Assembly: GCA_024680435.1 (NCBI GenBank)
Contig: JAILCK010000370.1
Coordinates: 1 to 41,126 of the forward strand
Length of the DNA stretch: 41,126 nt
DNA from: Lachnospiraceae bacterium
Lineage (GTDB): Bacteria; Bacillota; Clostridia; Lachnospirales; Lachnospiraceae
Reading direction: 5' to 3'
Made by a program: the position numbers and the translations under genes. Positions 16,904-24,878 of the stretch are shown in pieces (within the stretch, counting starts at the first letter, position 1; each line of letters starts with the position of its first letter). The notes under the pieces are model-generated. The model searched no databases, had not been told where the DNA came from, and saw only the letters and a program-made list of their open reading frames with translations.

Positions 16904-18074
16904 AATACAATGTTTCCTTTAATATAATCTCTCTTATTTGTCTAAAGTCCTTCTGTGTAAGCTCACTTTCGGAAAGTGTTTCTTTAATAAAATTCTTTTC
17001 AAACAAAGTATCCACCAAAGCGGAATAATCAACCTTGGCTTTTTTATCTTTTGAAAAAATACTCATTAATGTTGAAATAAACTTATCGGACAAATACACT
17101 ATACAAGCTTCTTTTGAAACAAGTCTGGAATTTTTATCCAAAAACCCTAAAAGAAGTTTTGCAGCTTTGGGCGGAAATTGATTCTTTAAAACAAATTCTT
17201 CACAGCCTTTTTCCGACAAATCAAAAGCCTTTTTAATCCTGTGGTAGTAAGCACAGTTTTTTGTAATATCAACATCACAGCCTATGGAATTGGCCATTCT
17301 TTCCGCAAGATAAGCTGTATGAATAGACCTGTAATACTCTTCTTTTGATACGTTTTTAAGCTCAATCAAAGCGGAGTATTCTTGATCGTTTAATTCTAAG
17401 TACTTATTTCTGTATCGATTTGCTACGGTTGTATTAAAATACTTTAAGCAAAAGAATAAAGCGATTGAGTTTATCGCTATATTCACAATAGGCATGATAA
17501 ACTGCTCTGCATCAAGCTTTGAGTTTTCTAGCATAACAAAACCGGCTATTTCAAGCAAAGCTAAGAATAAAACAGACAAAAATATCGATGAAGCAACTTT
17601 GAATTGTTTATCGATATCCTGAAAAAGCATTATTCCCAAGAAGGAAGCCAAGAAATAAACCGCTACGGTGACAATCTCGGTTCCGGAAAGCAAAACGGCC
17701 AGCACAATAAACGATGCAGAAACATAAAAAGATATGAATGCATTTGAAAACAATGAAAGGGCGATTGCGATTGTCAAAAATATCCATCCCTTTTTATCAA
17801 TAAGCGGAAACAAAACCGTTAATATAAGTCCTGATAAATACACCACCAAAAACCTATAAGGGTGTTCCGCATTATCATAATCCATTCTCTCTGTTTTTAA
17901 ACAATACTGTAAAAAATAAATCAGTCCCAAAGAAAAGGAAAGTGAAAAAACACCGTTTCTGATTATTTCTCCCCATGTCTTATCATACAAAAACGACATA
18001 AGAAGTGTAATCACAACGGTAAGAAACAATATTAAAACACCTGCAATTGTCTTTTTCTTTGAAAGATTGCTCAA
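16887..18074 (-). CDS. Truncated PgpH-like membrane protein with degenerate HD domain
   Basis: The 395-residue protein has about seven to eight membrane helices (residues about 9-212) and a cytoplasmic domain that can be aligned by eye with the HD domain of PgpH/YqfF. PgpH enzymes hydrolyse c-di-AMP and carry an extracellular 7TMR-HDED domain; that domain is absent here, making the protein roughly half-size. In the HD region the first His is kept (His252, SIHTAYLAE) and the late Asp is kept (Asp330, YLSDKF). The HD pair itself reads His278-Arg279 (YYHRIKK instead of YHDIGK), and the HH pair expected near 310 reads GFLDKN. It is therefore probably not a phosphodiesterase. The start is TTG at 18074, with GGAAG upstream. 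Position between phoH and ybeY is exactly that of pgpH. Confidence 0.75.
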   Translation of the reverse strand: MSNLSKKKTIAGVLILFLTVVITLLMSFLYDKTWGEIIRNGVFSLSFSLGLIYFLQYCLKTERMDYDNAEHPYRFLVVYLSGLILTVLFPLIDKKGWIFLTIAIALSLFSNAFISFYVSASFIVLAVLLSGTEIVTVAVYFLASFLGIMLFQDIDKQFKVASSIFLSVLFLALLEIAGFVMLENSKLDAEQFIMPIVNIAINSIALFFCLKYFNTTVANRYRNKYLELNDQEYSALIELKNVSKEEYYRSIHTAYLAERMANSIGCDVDITKNCAYYHRIKKAFDLSEKGCEEFVLKNQFPPKAAKLLLGFLDKNSRLVSKEACIVYLSDKFISTLMSIFSKDKKAKVDYSALVDTLFEKNFIKETLSESELTQKDFRQIREIILKETLYYDFLR

Positions 18075-18076
18075 AA

Positions 18077-19054
18077 CTATTTCTTCCTTTGCTTGTTTTT
18101 GTTTGCTGCCTTTTCTTCGTAAACTTCGTATGCTTTAACTATCTTTTGTACCAAAGGATGTCTGACAACGTCTTTGCTTGTAAGATTGCAAACGCTGATT
18201 CCTTCAATGTTCTTTAATATTTTAATGGCCACGTCAAGACCGCTTGTCACATCTTTTGGCAAGTCCTTTTGCGTGGAGTCGCCGGTAATTACTACCTTAG
18301 AGCCAAAACCGATACGTGTTAAAAACATCTTCATCTGGGCGGGCGTGGTGTTTTGAGCTTCATCAAGGATAATATAAGCATCATCCAAAGTTCTGCCTCG
18401 CATATAGGCTAGGGGAGCCACTTCAATAAGACCCTTTTCCATATTCTTTTGAAAGCCTTCCGCACCCATGATTTGATATAAAGCATCATACAAAGGGCGC
18501 AAATAAGGATCAACTTTACTTTGCAAGTCTCCCGGCAAGAAACCTAACTTTTCTCCTGCTTCAATAGCGGGTCTTGTAAGAATAATCTTATTTACCTCAT
18601 TATTTTTAAAAGCGGTTATTGCCAAAGCCATTGCAAGGTATGTTTTACCTGTTCCTGCAGGGCCAATACCAAAAACCACCATATCTTTCTTCATTGCATC
18701 AACATAAGCCTTCTGACCTAAGGTTTTAGGTTTAATGGGCTTACCGTTAACAGTGTGGCAAATAACTTCTTTATCGATTAAAGAAAGGGCTTCTTCCTGC
18801 TTTTCTTTGGCTAAGGAAATTGCATAATCTATCTTTTGCTCTTCCAAATCGTCTCCTCCTTTAACCGTCTTTAAACAAGCTGTCATCATGGAATAAGCGG
18901 ATTCTACATTTGGCTCTTCTCCGATAATCTTCAAAACACCGTTTCTGTTTACCAAAATAACGTTTAACTTATTTTCAATCTTTTCAAGATACTTATCGTT
19001 TTGGCCAAATAAAGTTCTTAATTGTTCACCGGAAAACTCTATAACTTTCTCCAT
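18077..19054 (-). CDS. phoH: PhoH family ATPase
   Basis: The 325-residue protein has the PhoH P-loop GPAGTGKT (131-138), the RPAIEAGEKLGFLPGD block and Walker B DEAQN (231-235). The N-terminal 100 residues resemble the small RNA-binding-like domain of PhoH/YbeZ. PhoH proteins partner YbeY functionally and in gene order and are thought to act in RNA metabolism. A clear AAAGGA precedes the ATG. It is followed by the HD-like gene after two bases. Confidence 0.95.
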   Translation of the reverse strand: MEKVIEFSGEQLRTLFGQNDKYLEKIENKLNVILVNRNGVLKIIGEEPNVESAYSMMTACLKTVKGGDDLEEQKIDYAISLAKEKQEEALSLIDKEVICHTVNGKPIKPKTLGQKAYVDAMKKDMVVFGIGPAGTGKTYLAMALAITAFKNNEVNKIILTRPAIEAGEKLGFLPGDLQSKVDPYLRPLYDALYQIMGAEGFQKNMEKGLIEVAPLAYMRGRTLDDAYIILDEAQNTTPAQMKMFLTRIGFGSKVVITGDSTQKDLPKDVTSGLDVAIKILKNIEGISVCNLTSKDVVRHPLVQKIVKAYEVYEEKAANKNKQRKK

Positions 19055-19068
19055 ACATTCCTTTCCGC

Positions 19069-19548
19069 TTATTTGTGATACGGTTCATTTGCATTTATCT
19101 TAAATGCACGATATATCTGTTCAAGCACAATTACCCGCATCAGTTGATGCGGGAATGTCATATCTGAAAAACTAAGTGAGAAATCAGAACGCGCCTTAAC
19201 CTTTTTATCAAGCCCAAGAGATCCTCCGATAACAAAATCAATGGTGGATTGCCCTGATAAGCAAATCGAAGAAAGTTTTTTAGCCAAGTCTTCACTTGAT
19301 AATTTTTTTCCTTCGATTTCTAAGGTAATAAGGAATTCAGAATCCTTTATTTTAGAAAGGATTCTGTCTCCTTCTTTTTCTAAAATTTTCTGATTCTCAA
19401 CATCTGTAGCTTTATCGGGAGTCATTTCATCCTGAACTTCGATTATTTCAAGATTACAAAATTTGGAAAGCCTTTTAGAGTACTCCAAAATGGCATCTTT
19501 AAAGAATTTTTCTTTGATTTTTCCAACCGTAATCAGTTTAATCTTCAT
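19069..19548 (-). CDS. rlmH: 23S rRNA (pseudouridine1915-N3)-methyltransferase RlmH
   Basis: The 159-residue SPOUT methyltransferase starts MKIKLITVGKIKEKF. It has the SAM-binding knot region FVIGGSLGLDKKVK and the conserved C-terminus QLMRVIVLEQIYRAFK ending in EPYHK. It methylates N3 of pseudouridine 1915 in helix 69 of 23S rRNA. The open frame extends nine codons further upstream, but the ATG at 19548 is right: AGGAG lies nine bases before it and the protein then has exactly the usual family length. The start overlaps the end of the zinc-ribbon gene by 11 bases. Confidence 0.96.
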   Translation of the reverse strand: MKIKLITVGKIKEKFFKDAILEYSKRLSKFCNLEIIEVQDEMTPDKATDVENQKILEKEGDRILSKIKDSEFLITLEIEGKKLSSEDLAKKLSSICLSGQSTIDFVIGGSLGLDKKVKARSDFSLSFSDMTFPHQLMRVIVLEQIYRAFKINANEPYHK

Positions 19549-20251
19549 CAAGAATATCTCCTGCGAAGCGGTCAACTACATAATAAGCAAATCCGGGCTC
19601 TAAATCAGGAAAAGCTTCTTTTACATCGGATACCACCTTGTTATTAAGTTCTAAGTATTCCGATTCATAGTTTTCGGGATTAGGCTTTTTGTAAGTACCG
19701 GCTGCCTTGTTTTGCTTTATAAATTCAACTATATCATTTATAAGCTTTTCTTCTTTTTCAACTTCCGGCTTTAATCTTTTAACACTTCCCAAAGATACAA
19801 AACCTGTTAAAAGAAATACCAAAAACAAAACGCCGAGAACTATAAATGTCAGGGTTCTTGATGAACCTGCTAAAGGAAGTGTGATAACACCGAATATATC
19901 CAAAATAATAACGGCAAGTCCCAAAAAACCGCTTACAATTAGAACTCCATATGCGGATTTATTGTTTAAAAGCTTATCCTTTTTAGATTTGTAAACAGGG
20001 TTTTCTTCAAAGTTTTTAAGCTGTTCTGCCCTAAGCATAATAGCTTCCATTTCTTCGGTTGAAAGCTTTTCTATATCCTGTGGCATTTCTTCTTCCAAAG
20101 CTTTTGTAACTTCATCGGATAAATCATTCACAAGCTCAGGTTCAAAAGATTCCTCTTCTTCATTAAGCTTTTCAACCAATTCAACGTTACAGTCGGGGCA
20201 TATTGTTTTGCCTTCTACATATTCCAGTTTACATTTTGGACACCAGGGCAT
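19538..20251 (-). CDS. Zinc-ribbon membrane protein of unknown function
   Basis: I do not recognise a characterised family for this 237-residue protein. It starts with a zinc ribbon (CPKC at 4-7 and CPDC at 18-21), followed by an acidic segment rich in Glu (about 28-75). Two hydrophobic helices at about 104-124 and 132-152 suggest a hairpin in the membrane. The charged C-terminal domain has a distinctive end (FAYYVVDRFAGDILDED). A strong GGAGG precedes the ATG. It lies between nfnB and rlmH and overlaps rlmH, so it is likely to be co-expressed with them; function cannot be inferred from that alone. Confidence 0.8.
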   Translation of the reverse strand: MPWCPKCKLEYVEGKTICPDCNVELVEKLNEEEESFEPELVNDLSDEVTKALEEEMPQDIEKLSTEEMEAIMLRAEQLKNFEENPVYKSKKDKLLNNKSAYGVLIVSGFLGLAVIILDIFGVITLPLAGSSRTLTFIVLGVLFLVFLLTGFVSLGSVKRLKPEVEKEEKLINDIVEFIKQNKAAGTYKKPNPENYESEYLELNNKVVSDVKEAFPDLEPGFAYYVVDRFAGDILDED

Positions 20252-20266
20252 CTTTTTTCCTCCGAT

Positions 20267-21652
20267 TTATTTTCCTGATAAAAACTCATCAATACCTGCG
20301 GCAGCAGTCTTACCTGCACCCATTGCCAAAATAACGGTAGCTGCTCCTGTAACGGCATCACCGCCGGCATAAACACCTGTCTTAGAAGTCTTACCGCAAT
20401 CTTCTTGAGCAACAATGCATTTTCTTTTATTGATTTCAAGTCCCTTTGTAGTTGAAGAAATCAATGGATTGGGGCTTGTGCCAAGAGACATGATTACAGC
20501 ATCGACATCAATTGTAAATTCGGAACCGGGTATTTCAACAGGAGATCTTCTTCCTGACTCATCAGGCTCTCCAAGTTCCATCTTAATGCACTTAATTGCA
20601 TTAACCCATCCGTTATCATCGGTTAATATTTCAACAGGATTTGTAAGAAGATCGAATATAATCCCCTCTTCTTTAGCATGGTGAACTTCTTCAACTCTTG
20701 CAGGTAATTCTTCTTCACTTCTTCTGTATACAATGTGAACTTCAGCGCCAAGTCTTAAAGCGGTTCTTGCGGCATCCATAGCTACGTTACCACCGCCTAC
20801 AACAGCAACTTTTTTAGCTCTCATAATAGGTGTGCTTGAGTTTTCGTCAAAGGCCTTCATGAGATTGCTTCTTGTAAGGTATTCATTTGCAGAGAACACA
20901 CCGTTAGCGTTTTCTCCGGGGATACCCATAAACTTGGGAAGGCCGGCACCGGAACCGATAAATACAGCGTCAAAGCCTTCATCATTCATAAGCTCATCAA
21001 CGGTAATTGACTTACCTACAACTACGTTCGTTTCAATCTTAACGCCAAGGGATTTTACATTTTCAATTTCCTTGGCAACAACTCTTTCCTTGGGAAGTCT
21101 GAATTCGGGAATACCGTAAACAAGCACTCCTCCGGGCTGATGAAGAGCTTCAAAAATAGTAACGTCATAGCCCATTTTAGCAAGGTCTCCCGCACAAGTT
21201 AAACCGGCAGGACCTGAACCTATAACAGCAACTTTTTTACCCTTCTTTTCTGCAGAAACAACGGGTTTAATGTTGTTCTTTGCAGCATAGTCGGCAACAA
21301 ATCTTTCAAGCTTGCCGATAGAAATAGGCTCGCCTTTAATACCTCTTATACATTTACCTTCACACTGACTTTCCTGAGGGCAAACACGTCCGCAAACAGC
21401 GGGGAGAGCCGATGATTCGCTTATGATTTCATAAGCTTTATCAAAATTACCGTTTTTAACCTGCTCAACGAATCCGGGAATGTTTATTGAAACGGGGCAT
21501 CCCTTCATGCACTGCGCATTCTTACAATTAATACATCTTGAAGCTTCAGCCATAGCCTCTTCTTCATTGTATCCCAAACATACTTCTTCAAAGTTCGTGG
21601 CGCGCACCTTTGGATCCTGCTCACGAACCGGTACTTTCTTTAATACGTCCAT
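20267..21652 (-). CDS. nfnB: NfnB-type subunit of NADH-dependent ferredoxin:NADP+ oxidoreductase (GltD-like)
   Basis: The roughly 461-residue protein has two N-terminal [4Fe-4S]-type cysteine sets (Cys40, 43, 48, 52 and Cys87, 91, 97, 101). These are followed by the FAD motif AVIGSGPAGLTCAG and the NADPH motif AVVGGGNVAMDAAR. With the NfnA subunit encoded just upstream it should form the electron-bifurcating transhydrogenase that couples ferredoxin and NADH to NADPH. Some databases call such proteins glutamate synthase small subunit; the adjacent NfnA and absence of a large GltB subunit favour Nfn. The ATG at 21652 is supported by AGGAGG; the open frame extends 20 codons into nfnA but that extension is not family-like. 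Confidence 0.88.
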   Translation of the reverse strand: MDVLKKVPVREQDPKVRATNFEEVCLGYNEEEAMAEASRCINCKNAQCMKGCPVSINIPGFVEQVKNGNFDKAYEIISESSALPAVCGRVCPQESQCEGKCIRGIKGEPISIGKLERFVADYAAKNNIKPVVSAEKKGKKVAVIGSGPAGLTCAGDLAKMGYDVTIFEALHQPGGVLVYGIPEFRLPKERVVAKEIENVKSLGVKIETNVVVGKSITVDELMNDEGFDAVFIGSGAGLPKFMGIPGENANGVFSANEYLTRSNLMKAFDENSSTPIMRAKKVAVVGGGNVAMDAARTALRLGAEVHIVYRRSEEELPARVEEVHHAKEEGIIFDLLTNPVEILTDDNGWVNAIKCIKMELGEPDESGRRSPVEIPGSEFTIDVDAVIMSLGTSPNPLISSTTKGLEINKRKCIVAQEDCGKTSKTGVYAGGDAVTGAATVILAMGAGKTAAAGIDEFLSGK

Positions 21653-21662
21653 GATTATCCTC

Positions 21663-22538
21663 CTAACAGTTTCCGCAGCCGCCATGGTGTGTGGCGCCTT
21701 CTTTTGCTTCAAGATATTTTCTTCCTTCTTCGGTCTTATAAAGAGTCTGACGCTTCATAGCCTCATCGAAGTTAACCAAATGTCCGTCGAACTCAGGTCC
21801 GTCAACACACGCAAACTTAACCTTATCGCCAACGGTAACTCGACATGCTCCGCACATTCCGGTGCCGTCTACCATAATGGGGTTAAGGCTTACAACTGTA
21901 GGAATGTTTAATTCCTTTGTAAGTTTGCATACAAACTTCATCATGATCATCGGGCCTATAGCAACGCACACATCATAATGCTTACCTTCGTCAACAAGGT
22001 CCTGTAAGGTCTTTGTAACCATTCCGCTTCTTCCGTAAGAGCCATCGTCTGTGGTCACATAAAGATTTCCTGCAACAGCCTTCATTTCATCTTCCAAAAT
22101 AAGAAGATCTTTTGTCTTAGAGCCCACAATAACGTCGGAATTTACACCGTTTTCTTTAAGCCATTTAACCTGAGGATATACAGGAGCAGTTCCAACACCG
22201 CCTGCAACAAAAACGATACTTTTCTTTTTGAGTTCCTCAATTGACTCAGTGCAAAATTCAGAAGGGCAGCCTAAAGGTCCCACAAAATCATGGAACGAAT
22301 CTCCTTCTTTTAAATTCGCCATAAAACTTGTTCCCGCACCTACAATCTGGAAAACAATAGTAATTGTTCCTTCGTTTCTGTCATAATCGCAAATGGTGAG
22401 GGGAATTCTCTCGGAGTCTTCATTTGCTCTTACAATAACAAATTGTCCGGGCAAGCAAGACTTAGCAACTCTGGGAGCTTTGACAATCATTTCATAAATG
22501 TTTGTGGTAAGCTCTCTTGCTTTCAAAATCTGGTACAT
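21663..22538 (-). CDS. nfnA: NfnA-type FAD/[2Fe-2S] subunit of ferredoxin:NADP+ oxidoreductase
   Basis: The 291-residue protein is a ferredoxin-NADP reductase-like flavoprotein. The FAD-binding barrel contains PLTICDYD, and the nucleotide-binding half has FVAGGVGTAPVYPQ. The cluster cysteines lie in MCGACRVTVG and FACVDGPEFDGH, matching the PyrK/sulfide dehydrogenase beta/NfnA family. In Nfn this subunit carries the NAD(H)-side FAD and the [2Fe-2S] cluster. An unusual Cys-rich tail (GGCGNC) ends the protein. Ten bases separate it from nfnB. Confidence 0.88.
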   Translation of the reverse strand: MYQILKARELTTNIYEMIVKAPRVAKSCLPGQFVIVRANEDSERIPLTICDYDRNEGTITIVFQIVGAGTSFMANLKEGDSFHDFVGPLGCPSEFCTESIEELKKKSIVFVAGGVGTAPVYPQVKWLKENGVNSDVIVGSKTKDLLILEDEMKAVAGNLYVTTDDGSYGRSGMVTKTLQDLVDEGKHYDVCVAIGPMIMMKFVCKLTKELNIPTVVSLNPIMVDGTGMCGACRVTVGDKVKFACVDGPEFDGHLVNFDEAMKRQTLYKTEEGRKYLEAKEGATHHGGCGNC

Positions 22539-22571
22539 TTCTTTATTTTCCTTCCCTAAAATTCATATACC

Positions 22572-24005
22572 CTAAAATCCAACTAATGTATAATCACCGT
22601 TTCCGGAAGATTTAACTTTATAAAGTGACAAATCGTCGCATCCTACGGCATAAATATTATTGGTATTTGTTCTTATGCCGGCTTCGCTTTCATGATATTC
22701 TACCACAAAATAATAGTTTCCCATACCTTCAATGGGGTAAATTACGGAATACATAAGAAGGAACCTGCCGCTTACTCCTTCTTTTCTTTCACCGTCAATG
22801 AAATAACCTGTCTGAATAAGGTATTCCGATAACCTCTGAACCGCCTGTGCGGGCGTATAAGCAGGGTTATAGTTAAGAGTATACTTTCTTTCAACCACGC
22901 TGCTCATGGTGCCATCTGCGGCATAGCAGACGAATTTATAAGTATGTTCCCCTGCTTCCATGGGAATAGGCGTCTTATATTGCTTTGAATTTTTGTCAGG
23001 GTCTCCTCCGTCAATTGTATAATAAAGCGTATACATGGGAGGTACATCGGCTTCTATCAAAGTAGCTGTAGTATATTCACCTGACTCAGTCAAAATGTCA
23101 GGTTCAAATTCAAACTCAACATCAATCAGGTATTTCTTTGTAACAACATCGCTTACAACCCCGTGAGGGCTAACATATACGGCGTTGATAACGTAGCTAC
23201 CATATTCAAGGAAAATAGGACCGTCAAACAAGTTAGAGCCTGTATTTGGCACGGACTTATCCGTTGTATAGTAAATCTTACCGGGACCATCGGTTGATAA
23301 TTTAAGCGTTACCGTTTCGTTGTATGTGCCTTCCTTTAAATTAAATTCGGGCTCAAACACCATGTATTCTCCGTAATTCTTTACTATACTTTCAATCTCA
23401 CATCCCTTTAAAGCGTCTGCAAGCAAATCATAGCTTTGAGATGATAAATACAAAGAAATTATTTTCTTATAAGCAGATTCTTTTTCAACCTGAGTAAAAT
23501 CAGAACCGATTACTTCCTGAAGCGTGTAGATGGCATCATTATCTCTTTCAAGAGTGTAATAATAATCTGCAATGGTAAATAAAATATCAGCGCTGGGCTT
23601 AATCTTATAAGCAGATTCAAGTGAAGAAATTGCGCTTAAATAGTTACCGCTGTCGCTGAATTCGACAGCTTTGCTCATCTGGTAATCATAGCTGTTTTGA
23701 GAGCTGATTCGCCTGCCAAGCAAAACAGCCGCAACAACTATTAACACAACGATTATTCCAAGAAATACATAGAAAAATTTACCGCTTTTATGGGTACCCA
23801 GAATCATGGAAATAATATTGGGATCTTCATCAAAATCGATATCATAATCCTTTGCAATGTCATCTTTTGCAATATGAGACATTGTCTTCTTCATTTCACT
23901 TTCAATATCAATTTCCATATCCGGAACTATTTGAAGTTCAGCTCCGCATTTTTCGCAATATAACTCGCCGTTTTTAATTTCATTTCCACAATTGGGACAC
24001 TTCAT
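22572..24005 (-). CDS. Zinc-ribbon, single-TM, TPR-like protein with two chitobiase C-terminal-type repeats
   Basis: The roughly 477-residue protein has four regions. A zinc ribbon occupies the start (CPNC and CEKC within residues 3-22). One membrane helix is centred near residue 85. A helical TPR-like section at about 105-200 includes GNYLSAISSLESAYKI. Two Ig-like modules resemble the chitobiase/beta-hexosaminidase C-terminal domain (IYYTTDKSVP and LYYTIDGGDP). The last 100 residues match nothing I know. The predicted topology is zinc ribbon inside and TPR plus Ig-like modules outside. The ATG at 24005 has GAGG six bases upstream; a GTG four codons earlier is less likely. Function unknown. 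It sits between folD and nfnA. Confidence 0.8.
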   Translation of the reverse strand: MKCPNCGNEIKNGELYCEKCGAELQIVPDMEIDIESEMKKTMSHIAKDDIAKDYDIDFDEDPNIISMILGTHKSGKFFYVFLGIIVVLIVVAAVLLGRRISSQNSYDYQMSKAVEFSDSGNYLSAISSLESAYKIKPSADILFTIADYYYTLERDNDAIYTLQEVIGSDFTQVEKESAYKKIISLYLSSQSYDLLADALKGCEIESIVKNYGEYMVFEPEFNLKEGTYNETVTLKLSTDGPGKIYYTTDKSVPNTGSNLFDGPIFLEYGSYVINAVYVSPHGVVSDVVTKKYLIDVEFEFEPDILTESGEYTTATLIEADVPPMYTLYYTIDGGDPDKNSKQYKTPIPMEAGEHTYKFVCYAADGTMSSVVERKYTLNYNPAYTPAQAVQRLSEYLIQTGYFIDGERKEGVSGRFLLMYSVIYPIEGMGNYYFVVEYHESEAGIRTNTNNIYAVGCDDLSLYKVKSSGNGDYTLVGF

Positions 24006-24030
24006 GGCAATCCTCACTTAATTGGATAAA

Positions 24031-24870
24031 TCACATATTTTCAATAGCTTTAACACAATTGCTCATTAACATGGCAATGGTCATAGGACCAACTCCACCG
24101 GGCACGGGAGTGATTTTGGATACCTTTTCCTTAACACTGTCAAAATCAACATCACCACACATTTTGTTGTTTTCATCTCTGTGAATTCCGACATCTATAA
24201 CCACTGCGCCATCTTTAACATATTCATCATTTATAAATTTAGGCTTTCCTATGGCAACAATCAATATATCAGCATTCTTACAAATCGCTTTTAAATCCTT
24301 TGTCTTAGAGTGACAAATAGTAACAGTTGCATTTTCTCTAAGCATTAAAAGTGCCATGGGCTTACCTACAATATTGCTTCTTCCCACAACCACACAGTTC
24401 TTACCGGATATTTCAACATTGTATCTTTTTAAAAGTTCGATAACTCCCGCAGGGGTGCAAGAAACAAATCCATCTTCACCAACGCATAAAGCTCCAACAT
24501 TTTCAACATGGAAGCCATCAACATCTTTTTTAGGAGAGATGGCCTTTATTACTTCATCTTCATCAATATGCTTTGGCAAAGGAAGCTGCACCAAAATACC
24601 TGCAATATCACTTCTATTGTTTAATTCATCAATTGTATCAAGAAGCTTTTCTTTTGTGGTGTTTTCGGATAATTCATAAGAAACGGATCCGATTCCTATG
24701 TATTCGCAAGCCTTCTTTTTGTTCTTAACATAAATCGAAGAAGCCGGATCGTTTCCCACCTGAATTACGGCTAAAGAACCGGTTTTGCCTTGTTTTTTTA
24801 ATTCTTCGACCTTTTCTTTAAGCTCATCTTTTATAATCGATGAAGTAAGCTTTCCGTCAATAATCTCCAT
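24031..24870 (-). CDS. folD: Methylenetetrahydrofolate dehydrogenase/cyclohydrolase FolD
   Basis: The 279-residue protein has the FolD hallmarks: YVKNKKKACEYIGI with the catalytic Lys, GILVQLPLPKHID, VDGFH, and GRSNIVGKPMALLM followed by PVPGGVGPMTIAMLM near the C-terminus. It interconverts methylene-, methenyl- and 10-formyl-THF, using NADP(H) or NAD(H). It follows fhs by eight bases, with AGGAG overlapping the fhs stop, so the two enzymes of the formate-to-methylene-THF route are made together. Confidence 0.97.
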   Translation of the reverse strand: MEIIDGKLTSSIIKDELKEKVEELKKQGKTGSLAVIQVGNDPASSIYVKNKKKACEYIGIGSVSYELSENTTKEKLLDTIDELNNRSDIAGILVQLPLPKHIDEDEVIKAISPKKDVDGFHVENVGALCVGEDGFVSCTPAGVIELLKRYNVEISGKNCVVVGRSNIVGKPMALLMLRENATVTICHSKTKDLKAICKNADILIVAIGKPKFINDEYVKDGAVVIDVGIHRDENNKMCGDVDFDSVKEKVSKITPVPGGVGPMTIAMLMSNCVKAIENM

Positions 24871-24878
24871 TTTGTCTC

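Noticed and set aside
20267-21652. Glutamate synthase small subunit (GltD)
   Set aside because: No GltB-like large subunit is adjacent, and an NfnA-type subunit directly precedes it, so NfnB fits better; GltD-like chemistry is not strictly excluded.
21653-21712. Upstream extension of nfnB into nfnA
   Set aside because: The ATG at 21652 has a perfect AGGAGG and the family N-terminus begins there; the extension is the nfnA end read in another frame.
21480-21911. Plus-strand open frame (143 codons) opposite nfnA/nfnB
   Set aside because: It is antisense to two well-supported enzyme genes and shows no recognisable domain.
22539-22571. Direct repeat of TTTTAGGG before nfnA as a regulatory element
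   Set aside because: It has two short copies in a 33-base gap, one of which contains the stop codon of the upstream gene; it is too short to support a claim.
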